NCBI GenBank assembly: GCA_017506865.1
Contig: JAFCMP010000554.1
Span: 310,001 to 374,000, forward strand
Origin: Tribonema minus
Lineage: Eukaryota; Sar; Xanthophyceae; Tribonematales; Tribonemataceae
Length of the DNA stretch: 64,000 nucleotides
Direction: 5' to 3'
The translations under genes were made by a program, and so were the position numbers. Under the pieces are notes generated by a model, which worked only from the letters and a program-made list of their open reading frames with translations, did no database searches and was not told where the DNA came from. Each line of letters opens with the position of its first letter. Within the stretch, counting starts at the first letter, position 1. Of this stretch, positions 50,171 through 61,298 are shown piece by piece.

Positions 50171-52881
50171 CTACTTGAGCTGAACCTCCCGCAGGTGCCC
50201 CGTCTCCACCTCGTAGATGAAGCCCCGGATCTTGTCCTTGTGGGGGATGTGGGGGTCGGCCCTGATGCGCGCTGCACTCTGACGCACGTCCTCCTCCAGG
50301 TCCTTGAAAGACTCAGGGGCCCACGCTGGTTTGATGCCGGTGTCTGCGTGGATCTGTGATTGCACAATAGACGTTGTTCATGCGCTTTGAGGGTCATTGG
50401 CAAGAGGGATCAGGACTTGACCTGCGTCAATCTGGTGTTTTTCTGTGAAGCGTGGCCAGCATTGCACCCAGGCAGTGATGTGCCTGAAGAAGGGAGTTGA
50501 CGTGCCATGCTGGGTTGTTCTGGGGAGTGTGCTACCTAGAGCTCACAAATACGAGCTACTGAACAAGAGGAAAAACAACAACAGAATGACGCTCTCTGAG
50601 CTCCGCCACAGATGCATCAGCAGCAGCACCATATCAGTGTTTGAGGAAAAACACACACTCGCGTCCAGCAAACTGGCGGGAATTTGCATAGATGACAAGT
50701 GACTGACCATGCATGCCGATGACTCGACTAATGCTGAGCTGTGAGCGGTGGTGATGATCATCACGGCACACGATACATCATGCAACGCCACGCACCCGCT
50801 CCGCTCATGAGCATGCATCAACGCCCAATTGACAAAGACAGCGACAGCTATCGCATCCATCACCCCAAAGCGTACACAGCTGCTGAGTGCTCTAGCGGCA
50901 GTGTGTAGTTGACTGCGTAAATTCAACTTGCTTACCTGTGCTCGGAATTCATCGTCAGTAAATGTGAGCATGCCTGCAGCACAAACAGCAGCAATTGGCG
51001 GGGGCAGACAGGGCACAAACGGCTTGCACGTTAGATCTGTGACCCCAAGTGAATGGAAGAAGGCAAGGTGGTCTCTTGCAGGGTTGACATAACATGCGTT
51101 GTGTCAGTTATTTAAGGCATGACGTCGGTCAATGACGCGTCTTGGGTAGCAGAGCAAGATAGGGAAGTAGGTAAGATTGTCTACAAAACGCATTCTAGAC
51201 AGCGGCTGTGATTTTTTGGTTTGTCAATAGCATGCATTTACGACAGAACACATATCTACATGCTGCCGAATGTGTGCCATCAGAATCTAGCAACAAGACA
51301 GTATGGATGGCAAGTGCGCTGCATGCGTGGCACAGTGCGCGCGCAGGTACACTCACCGCAGTCCGTGTGGTGTACCAGCAAGATCTCCTTGGTGCCCAGC
51401 AGGCGTTGGCTGATGCTCAGCGAGCGCAGCTCGCCCGCGGTGACGACGCCGCCGGCGTTGCGGATCACGTGCGCGTCGCCTGCAGACAGCAGCACACGCA
51501 GCAGCGCTCAGATGTCAGCTGGGCCATACCGGCTTGTTATAGCACAGAGTGATAAGTCTGATGTGTGAAAGAGCTCGTGAAGGACGAGTGCACAGTCGGA
51601 CGCGTTGCCACAATAGTTTGTTAGTAGGTTGGCGGGCGCTGCAGACGCGAAGGTTTCACTTCAAGACGTTGTTGGCGGACGGGACAACACTTAGAGAAAG
51701 TTCACAAATTTGCAACAAAAGGCCAGGTGAGAGCAATTCCAGATGTGCACAGTGCTGAGTTGCAGAACAACATACAATTTCAACAACAAATATGGTTGCT
51801 CTACATCATCAATTGCTGCAGTGCAAGTGCTCATGGTCTAGTAAAACTTGTGCGTTCTTGCTTGCGGCACCAAAAAGCCCAAATGGTGGGTGTTCAGTGT
51901 GCAACCAGAATCTACACGTGTCTTGTGAACACCTTGAAAGTGTCTCAATGCGCATTGCCAATCACTTCTGAACGACATCGCCACCTGGGCGGCTTTAAGT
52001 ACTTTTCAATGTTCAACTACATGTTCACTTGGGCAGAGAGCCAAAGCACACACACTTCGGCGGGGCGTGTTTGCGCCCTAACCAAGATCTAACATACTTC
52101 AAGTACTTCTCAGTGCTTACGGAATATCTTGCTGATGTGTGGATTCTGCACATGCGAAGGTAGGTAACCATGCATGCGGTGGTCGGCGGGGAGGTATGTG
52201 CTACTGATGCGGCTGTTTAAAAAGAAGTCCGCCACGAGCTGTTACACGAATAAACGGCAGGAGAGTGATGTAGGCGGTACCACAAAAAATGTGGATGTAC
52301 GTAGAACATAGTGGGCACCATGAAGTTGGAATGAAGTACGTAATAGAGTGAACGGGCGTACACAGTGATCTGGATACAACCAGCAAAGCGTTATCCCAGA
52401 ATATTCATTGACGTACCGACTGCTTATGTTCAGTATTTACTCGCCCAAGCGTAAAGCGAAATACTGCACTGAAACATGATGCAACATCAAAGCACAATGG
52501 GAAGATCATCACAGATCCCAGCCCATTCGCTGAAAGATCCTGCAGCAGGCATCACTTCCTCTGAATGCTGCTGCAAAAGTAGAGGCTGTCAGTTGGATCC
52601 ATTGCAGATATGGCTGCATTGCCAGCCTCTCACCATTCCAGAAATGTACCAAGCACATGGTGCTCTACTTAGCGACGAGTATTGCAACCAAGTAAAAACT
52701 ATGCGAAGTGATGCATCTTGACCGTACCTTCGGCGAGCCCAAATAGTCCATACACGTTAAGTCTGGCGTCCATGCATGCAACGATGGCCACATGCTTGGC
52801 CGGAGGTAGTGGCAAGGCGCCAGTGTCGGGGCTGAAGGCAGCCTCGTAGTTGGAGGCGTTGGCGATCAGATTTTCGGCCAT
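50171..52881 (-). CDS. Beta-class carbonic anhydrase (Rv1284-like clade)
   Basis: Four exons, 52881-52728, 51479-51357, 50973-50936 and 50353-50171 (stop), are joined GT-AG with matching phases (1,1,0) and give 165 residues, the usual size for this small beta-CA clade. It should interconvert CO2 and bicarbonate. The zinc site is intact: Cys36 and Asp38/Arg40 in ACMDARL, and His89 and Cys92 in VHHTDCG. Other clade motifs are [34 protein letters not shown] and the ending with [15 protein letters not shown]. The Met at 52881 matches the family's usual N-terminus ([16 protein letters not shown]). The frame stays open for about 95 codons further upstream without an ATG that I could use, so a longer targeted form is possible. 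No exon echoes were seen in its introns. Confidence 0.94.
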
Positions 52882-54335
52882 GTTGCAAAGTGGATTGAAA
52901 ACCGTCACGTACGTGTAGCAGTGTGCCTGTGCACGTCTACAGTAAGCGTGAGTTATGCTCCGCACAACCGCAACACTTTCTGGCCACGAGAAGCCGCATC
53001 GTGCGCCGTCTACAATGGTCGCCAGCAGGAGCAAGCCGTGTGGTACACCTCCACACAGAAAGGCAAAGTTGACGCTGACGACTGCTGCAAGGATCGACGA
53101 AGGTGGAGCGTGGCAGCGCCTGCCGCGGTGCTCGTGATGCAGCTGACAGATGCATCTATATGACACATGTCAGGAAACGTCCGGAAGAAAACACAGTTGC
53201 AGTGGGAAAGTTCAACTACTGACACGCCATTTTCTGCTGACTCGCGATGACAATGTGCATTTAGACAACCTGAGTTGTCACGTGCAGAGCATGTGTCTCA
53301 TAAATGTCAAGCGATGCAAGGACACGTCAACACAATGGGCCAAGAAGACACAACCCTCATGATGATCGAGTTTACTACACACAGGTCGCCGATGATACAC
53401 ACACACGACGTGGAACGCACAAACACATGTGTCACAAACAAGTGATGCAAGGACCTGCCACCAACAACAGGCCAAAAACTTTGTGGCAATGACAGACACA
53501 CAGGACACACACCTCATGATGATTGACTTGCACAGCGAGCACATGGCATTAGACCCCTGATATGAATTGCGGAGCACGAGGTCCTTCAGTGCCGTACGCG
53601 CAGCGGGCCAAGCGCCCCAAAATTGGACAGCACAGCTGACGCCAAGCAGATAGCAACACACCACTATGTCCCTCACGCAACCAAGCTTATGCTGCCGACT
53701 ACCAATGCTGACTACAAAACACTTGAGCAGCCATGATGGCTGCAGGATCCAGTGGCAATCATTGCCTTGCGGGCTCATCTATGTGAAGGGTCCGCAACTG
53801 ACGCTTTCCATGTGAACCGAGCGTTGATGGGTCCAAAGCGCACACTGGTGTGCCGCCGGTGCATGCGTGCCCCGTCTCACACACTTGTTTCTCTCTTCTT
53901 CAGACACCCCAAACCGTCTACATCATCGCAGCCACAGTGGCAGACCACTTCCTGCGCGCTGTCGTCCATCGCCGATTGTGTACATGTTCACACCGTCTCA
54001 GGCCGGCCGGCACACACACAGGCTGAAAATGAAAGCCCCGCCCGCTGTGCACCCCCCCATCACGGAGAGCATCGGGGCGAGGGCTGAGCTGCGCTGCACG
54101 CGCTCTTTAAAGAGCGTCCGCTCCTGCGCCGCCCATGCTGTACGAACGACCAATGCGTCGGCAGGGCAGGCATCTCCTCTGCCCCTCTTCCATAGGGTAC
54201 ACGCCGCCACCGCAGCGGCAGCAGCTGCGAGCCACGCGCACCGTCTTACGACAGAGCGTCGATAGGTCCGCGCGCGTGTGCGCTGCGTGGCGAAACCGAC
54301 GGACCGCAATTCTCTCGACCCTCGCGCACGCGGCA
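52882..54335. other. Intergenic region upstream of the carbonic anhydrase gene
   Basis: This contains the carbonic anhydrase 5' region and the 3' flank of the gene ending at 54336. A short duplication is visible: CACACACACGACGTGGAAC-type sequence and AAGCGATGCAAGGAC / AAGTGATGCAAGGAC at about 53300-53520. No gene was recognised. Confidence 0.5.
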
Positions 54336-57300
54336 TCAGATGACCAGCACCCTGTTGCCCGTAAACTCATTCGTCTCCAGCGATGGCGACGCCTGTTCGT
54401 CGCCGTCGCTGCACTCCGTGGCCTCCGTGGCAACGCTCAGCGCCTTCCTGAACTCGGCGACGCCGCCGCGAGCACGATCGCTGCGCGCGCTGTCGCCGCG
54501 GCTGCTGAGCGCTGCGTTGCACTTGAGCGCGAGGTGCGCTGCGGAGCGCAGCGCGGCGCGCTTTGGCGGCGGCAGCGGCGACATGGGCGCCGGCTGCGCG
54601 TCCACTATGGTGCGCTTGAGGCCTTGCACCTGTGGCGTTATATTGGGGGGTAGGGGTAGGGGGGGGGGGTAGTGCGTTGGAGAGGGTGACGGAAGGGATT
54701 GACGTGCACCATTGTGGTGGTGATGTGGTCTTTGTGCGGACATCAGCAGTATTTTGCCAGCGAGTGCTGCCTGATGTGTGAATACCAGAATGATGGTGTC
54801 ACAACCTACGAGCATCCATCCAGTCGCTGTACGCAGTTTGAGCAAGCACCATGATGGAGGCACGGACACGGAAGGCACACCATACAAAAGACACAAGGAC
54901 TGTGATGGTGTGACCGGTGTGAGTAAATACAGGTGCTGCCACCACAAATCAGTACCGTATGGTGTTTTGTGCATGATTGCTGCCTGTGTCATCCTTGTTG
55001 ACACGATTGCCTCTGACCGAGGTGTGCACCACTCGTCACTATGCATCCAGATAGTCTACTAGACTACTGCTTCCGCTCCCCGCATTCACTAATCTGGTTA
55101 TGACTCTGTGCCTGATCCAGCATCAGTGGTTATGTGATGCCTGCACTGGCAAATGCTGGGGACCGATGCAGCGCGCACATGCACAACGTGTGCACATGTG
55201 GTATGGTCCATCAGTGTATGGGTGTTGAGAGAACACACTGCTCATTGGGTGACTCAAAATCTAAAAAGGTCCGTGTCAGCAGAGTACGCCGACCATTGCA
55301 CCATCGTATCGCTCACAACACATGCCCATGCTTGCTTGTACTCGTTATCACTCTCGCGTAGGGCGCGAGAGGATGTCAAGCTTGCTACCAGAACCTGAAT
55401 GCATCTTGCGACAACTTGCGTGTCTCAAAGCGCATTCACGATCACTCCTTGCTTGCACTTCACTCACTCACTGCTGCACTGTCAGTCAGGCATACACGCA
55501 TGCATGTATACTGCATACTTTCAGTACATATACATACATGCCCTACACACCTGTGACATCATCTCCATCAGGGCTGTCAGCTCCGCCTTGCGCGCCACCA
55601 GTATGTCCCGGTACTTGGAGGCAGCAAAGCAACCCTCGCGAGCGTCCAAGTCAGGAAACAGCGAACGCGCTCCGTCCCCCGAGCTGCTGACTACCGTGAG
55701 CAGCTTTTCCACCATGGCACCAATACCTGTTGTGGGTCAAACGCATGGTGGGTCAGCTCACACGACCTGGGGATTGTCTCTGTTACTGGCTGGCTGTGAG
55801 TGGAAGGCTACGAGCTGTTGTGTACGGATGATGCGTGATCAGCATACACTTCACTGGGTTCAAGCGCGATTGACAGATCTGCACCTCGAATGCCTGACAT
55901 TGCAAGCATCACTTTGTTGATGCTGTCGCCTCTGCCGTGTGCTGTTACAGTGTGCCGCACTTGCTTGTGCCTGATGCTCTGCACATTGCATGCGCTGCAG
56001 CCCCCATACTGACTGCACTGATGACACCAGCTTATCTTTTTCTGTCGCCGGTGCGCATGCCCAGGGCGTCAACGTTCTCCACGCTGTATATGGTGATGCA
56101 GTTGTCGTACCCCTCTCTAGTCTGAGCAGGTGCCTGTGTCGCAAGGCACGCAAGCACTCTTACTGCGCTGCCAGCAAGGTCATTATATTTGGTGACTACT
56201 GCCATCTTAGTAATGATCGTACCCTGTGTTGCCGGTGTCGTCGCTGGCCGTGCGCCGTGCGCAGTGACGGCGTTGCTGTATCGAGTCTTGCGCTCCTCGG
56301 ACATCATGCGCGCCAACACGACGCCGAGCGTGCAGCTCAGCGCGCTTTGCAGTGCGTCCATGTCATCGCTGTGGTGGTGGTGGGGGAGGGGAAGCACAGA
56401 GGAAGCAAAAACAGCCGTGAGCAGGAAGGACACTTTGCATGTAGCTAATGTGGATTGTGATAGGGACGAAAAAGAGAGGCAGGCGTCATTCTACTGCAAC
56501 AAACAATAGCTGGCGGCACCTCATGATGTGGAGCAGCATGTAATGGCATACTTGGAAGTACAAGTTTGCCATATTGCACGCCTGTGTTGCATTTATGTGT
56601 GACGTTGAAAGAGACAGCATGGCAAAAGAGTGCTTACCTCAATGATGCAATATGAGGTATCAACGATACAGACAGAATGCCTCGAGCTCTTGGTAACGCT
56701 GGTGCGGGATGGAGATCCATTTAAAGCTGCTACTAGTGTTATGTACTGTGCAGCTACAGAGACAACTAGGGTAGGGACTGACTTGATTCTCGGAATCCGC
56801 ATCAGAACAGTAATCCAGGGCATCCATTCAGTTGGTAATCGAGGGTCAGATACTTAGCAACAGAATCAGGCCAAACCAGGTTGGCAATGTTTTGAAGCCG
56901 CAGACAACCTTCAGAGGCAAGAAGTGAGTGCATCAGGCCGCTCCCGTGCACACAGCGCTTTTCATGACCATGCGCCAATGCAGAGTGGCCGCCAGAGGTA
57001 GAATTGGAGTTGTGCAAAAGCGTCACTTGAAGTTTCAAAGGTAACTTGAAGTACTGACCTGTGTCGTTACACAGGCAACCAATGCCAAACTCCCACTTCA
57101 GCGACATCATTAGCAAACCCTAGTGACGTCAAAAAACATCACTACAGCAGCCACATCCACCATTTGTAACTAGGAGCATAGGGAGCATACGCACATCTTT
57201 AAACATCGGTATATACATAGGACAGTGATTTTTCTCACCTGTCCAACCGCGCGCCATTGGGCAGCAGCGCGTGCGCCTTTTCCTCTTTGTCCCCTGCCAC

Positions 57301-59475
57301 CAAACCCAGTGCCACCTGCTCCGCAACCAGCATTAGCGAATCTGCCCGTACGACCTCCCGCAATGAGGCCATTGCCTGTTGAACAATGCAGGTGGCGTGG
57401 TGTCAGCGTGGGGCATGGGCACCCGGCATTGGCAGTGTGTCAGTGCACTTCCGTGGTATGGGCCATACTGTCAGAGGCAGCACAGTTGACATGACAGGTG
57501 TCAGGCGTACTAGAGGTCTAGCGAGCATGAAGGTGGTATGGTGTGCAACACCACCATGCGGTACACACAAAGTACAACAAACATCAAACGTGGCCACATA
57601 TGACAGTGATTGCAGCAACATAGTAGCTCTGAACTAGCCATTGAGTGCTTCTGAGGCTTGCAATTACACACTCACAGCGGCGCTGACTACTACAGCTTAC
57701 ACACTGACAGCGGTGCTGTGTCATGATTGATGTGAAGCTGACCTGATTGAACACGTCCATTGACAGCTGCGATCCCATGTCCCCCACTGCTCGCTCCGCG
57801 CTTTCAATCAACTCCATTGCTGCAACTCAAAGTCATATCACAAGGACATTGCCGAAACATGAGCATAATGTTCAGTGCGGTTTTGCCCTTGCTGACAAGG
57901 AAACACACTGTCCTTGCTGACAGGTGTACATGGACCTCATGTATCATGCTGGCATGCAAAAGTCGTCGAATGCGACATGTCCGGTAAGAATGGCTGCATG
58001 GTTGCCACCGTGACCGCTGGGCTCAGGTTGTTTGTGTCGTATGTTTGCTGCACGTGTATCTGGTCTACTTTCTCACGCTGCTCATCATGTCAGATGGGAC
58101 ACATTCTACCATTGAACAAAACGATTAGTGGCATACTGTTGCACACTCTTGGCAACTGTTCAGCCAGCACCAGTCATGACAGAAGCCAGGTTTGCATCAA
58201 TTGACGCTATGGTGACCGACATCTCAATGAGAACTTGTGCTCACCTATGGGGGGCAGCAATGACTGCTCCTGCAAGCGCACCAGCTCCGCTATTCGCTCA
58301 TGCACGCCGTCAAATCCGCACATGTTCCTGCTGCTGCTGCTGCCATCTCCCTGCTCCATTACAGCCCGGCCATCTGCAGACACACAGGCGAACAGAACCG
58401 TATTAGCCAATGTAGATGTAAGTGCTGCAGTTCTGTGCATTCGGCTTGGACATGCAGTTTGACACAGCGTGCAAGAGAATCATACGCAGGAACACTAACA
58501 CTCTGAATGACCTGACCAGCATCGCTGCCTGTACGAATATGTGCATTGTGAGCAGGTGCATGCACTTGTGTGATGCGTACCTTGCCAGTCCAACAGTGCA
58601 GAGTCTGGGAGAAGAGCGTACTTTGAGGATTTGTCCAAGTCTCCCAATGCTGAGACAGCTTGTCTGAATGCTGTGCGCATGTCTGATATTGCCGTCGCAG
58701 CAGCCCGTATTTCATTGCAGAATACCTGCAGACAGCACCATTAACAGTGATCAGCAAGGTCCAGATGAACGCCGCATATATAATGTTGCTGAGCAGCAGC
58801 AGCAGCAGCAGCAAAGCAGCAAGGCACTGGTTTGTGGAGTACGGGAGGTGGTGCCTACCTGCTCATAGCAGTGCCGGACACCTGGAAGCAGCCACAGCGG
58901 GGCCGCTTCTGCAGATGCTGGTTCTCCTGTTTGCTCGTTTTCGGAAGGCACTGCTGATGCCCTACGCTTGGCGTCCTCCGCCAGGACACCATCGACGTCC
59001 AGCTTGTTGGACGTGGTGGAAGCAAACATGCCATGCATAGGAGCGAACGCTCCGTTGCTGCCCCTGCTGCCTGCCAGCGACAGCCGTGCGAAGAAGCTTC
59101 GCATGCCGCAGTCGAGCAGGGATTGCAATGCCTCTGTCTCGTCGCCTGTGGCAGAATTACTCGCGTACTGCGATGACGCCAGCGAGAGGGCGGCTAGCAG
59201 GCGAGCGGGCTCCTCGAGCCTGAATGAAACGAAAGCAGCAACAGCAGCACCGCAGCACGAGAGCTTTAGCGTGTGCAATGGCCGTGAACCGGATGTTACA
59301 GCAAGCAACTCTGCAAGGCTTACCGTCCGGCTAGACCACGTGCTTTGCGCTGCTCAGCGCCCTGCAGCAGGGAAATGGCGTTGAGCAGATGAAGCTTCAC
59401 CGTCGTTGGCAAGACTTGCTCCTCAATCCCATAGAGCTTGACCATGACAGCGGAAGGCATTGGCGGCGCCGCCAT
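54336..59475 (-). CDS. Unrecognised helical protein, 538 residues
   Basis: Nine exons: 59475-59324, 59219-58859, 58725-58581, 58373-58245, 57819-57743, 57375-57239, 56368-56223, 55726-55551 and 54629-54336 (stop). All are GT-AG and every phase matches, which makes the model convincing although I do not recognise the product. The sequence is mostly amphipathic helix (EEQVLPTTVKLHLLNAISLL; EPARLLAALSLASSQY; HERIAELVRLQEQSLL; IGAMVEKLLTVV). There is a Ser/Ala/Glu-rich loop in exon 2 and a Pro-rich then acidic C-terminus ending EFTGNRVLVI. No signal peptide or membrane segment is obvious. The frame is open upstream of the ATG at 59475, and a helical stretch FRGGDARELVKAFLAVLP at about 59700-59750 could be an additional 5' exon. 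No exon echoes were seen. Confidence 0.75.
58790..58815. repeat. (CAG)n microsatellite
   Basis: About eight AGC units lie in an intron between the second and third exons of the 54336-59475 gene. Confidence 0.85.
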
Positions 59476-61298
59476 GATGATACTAGCAGTCAATCTGCTC
59501 CCGCTCTGTTCTGCCTTCTGGCACCACGCGTTATCGCAGAGAGTCCAGCCGCTGCTCTCCTCTCCCTCTAGCCACCTGGCAGCCTAAGCAGCTTGCTCGC
59601 GCCACCCGAAGGATGGCAGCGCAGACAACTTCGCTTGAACACTTGCACAGTCCGAGTGTCGGCGAATAGGGGGGGGGCGCGTTGACGCGAGAGCTCGCTG
59701 GCAGCACAGCAAGGAACGCCTTCACCAGCTCACGAGCGTCGCCTCCACGAAACTTTGTTTCTGAAGAGTAGTAGGTGTACAACTGCTCTGGGGCCGCACC
59801 AATTTAGCATAGTGGCTGTTCAACTTTTCTAAAGATTGAAGTCGAAGTCGGTTTTTCCTAACTGCAGTGTCGACGTCGGACCGAAACCTCGACCGACTGT
59901 CAGAGCAAGCCTGCCACGCGCCCCAGCACACGGCAAGGGGCAAGACGTGGAGGGACGTGCCAAATGCTAAGAAATGTTACATGAAGTGATCCAAGGCTTC
60001 GTTGCAGATGTTTACGCGCCGCACGCCATCTGTCCGCTGGCAGTGCTCATACTTACAGACGGAAGTAGTGGGCGCGCCTTTTACCTACTCTGTGTGTATA
60101 CAACTGCTCTGGGGGCGCCGAGTAAAAAAAGTGGCTGTTCAATTTTTTTTCAAGGGGATGTCGGTTGTCGGAAACCTCAAAACCGAGTGACGTGCCCCGT
60201 GAGCTGTGGTACCTCAAGCGTGCCCTGAGCACTGCTCTCCGCGCGCCAGTGCACGGGCAAGGCCGCCAAGACTTGGAAAGACGCCCTAAATGCCAGGACA
60301 CGTCACATGAAGCGATCCAGGATGGCCAAGGCTTCGCTGCAGATGCCTTACGCGCCGCACACCATCTGTCCGCTGGCAGTGCTCATACTATACACACAGT
60401 GTGACAGAAGTAGTGAGCGTCCTTTACGCTACTCGCAATCAGAGGGAGTAACGGCGTTTTGTGCAACTGGTCACAAATATGGCATTGTCGGTACTACACT
60501 GAATCCAGTCCAGCAGGAATCCACAACAGCAATGGCGAATGTGCAGGTCATTGTGACAGAGCTATATTTGTTTATGTACAAAGAAGTGAAGCTGAGGAAC
60601 GGTAAGCGCTGTGCGAAACTGCCAAAGGAGTCTTACGCGCCAAAGCAAGCGCACATGAAGAAAAAGAGGTACATATCGGAGGAATGCGGCTCGACCGCAC
60701 ACACATGAATGCGCTGAAGAGGACTCACAGGATCCTGGATGCCTGACAGCATTCCAATCAACTTGTGTACGCTGACGATGCAAAGAGAGCACGTTGATAG
60801 GATAGGAATGCTTTCAGGCAATTGATGCGCGAGGCAAATGGTCAGGCCAGATGTTGAGGTGTGTCGCGATGACAGCCGTAGCTATCAGCATGCACAAGTG
60901 ATACAGCGTGATGCAGCTTAGGGGTGCCATTGACACCTCACTACATGACGAATCTCTGATGCACTGGCGCTTTGAAAACTGCTTTGATACACATGCACAC
61001 CATTGTACCAGCTCAAACCACAACCATCACACCGAGCAGCACTGTAACATGTGACCAGAGGCCCCCGTTGCCATGTATGTCAAGTCCCTCGAAGTAAATT
61101 GCTGGAGTACTGTAGCAATAGGCCCGAATGCTGCAAATAGCAGGGCTTGACGTTCAACGCACGATGTGTTGCTGATCGCTATAGGTTAAACTTCAACCAT
61201 GGGACGCAACGACGTCCGTCCGTGTGCTGCTAAACTGCCTTAATCACGCACTGCCGCTGTCGCGGCGCAGCCAACGCTCAACAACGTGAAAAAAAAAT
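59476..61298. other. Intergenic region containing a large tandem duplication
   Basis: This lies between the start of the helical-protein gene and the stop of the next gene. No gene was recognised beyond a possible 5' exon near 59700-59750. It contains the duplication listed separately. Confidence 0.5.
59768..60418. repeat. Tandem duplication, ~310-330 bp x 2
   Basis: Copy 1 (59768-60075) and copy 2 (60091-60418) share TACAACTGCTCTGGGG, GTGGCTGTTCAA, ACATGAAG(T/C)GATCCA, CTTCG(T/C)TGCAGATG and GCCATCTGTCCGCTGGCAGT, in order and orientation. Confidence 0.88.

Noticed and set aside
53998..54335. Open frame after the stop of the helical-protein gene
   Set aside because: It is GC-rich, with no domain and no splice support, and the gene already has a stop at 54336. 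Most likely 3' flank.
56032..56222. Extension of the exon at 56368-56223 (frame with ITIYSVENVDALG)
   Set aside because: The frame remains open, but there is no usable donor before its stop. A donor at 56222 gives phase 1, exactly matching the next exon's acceptor, so this part is treated as intron.
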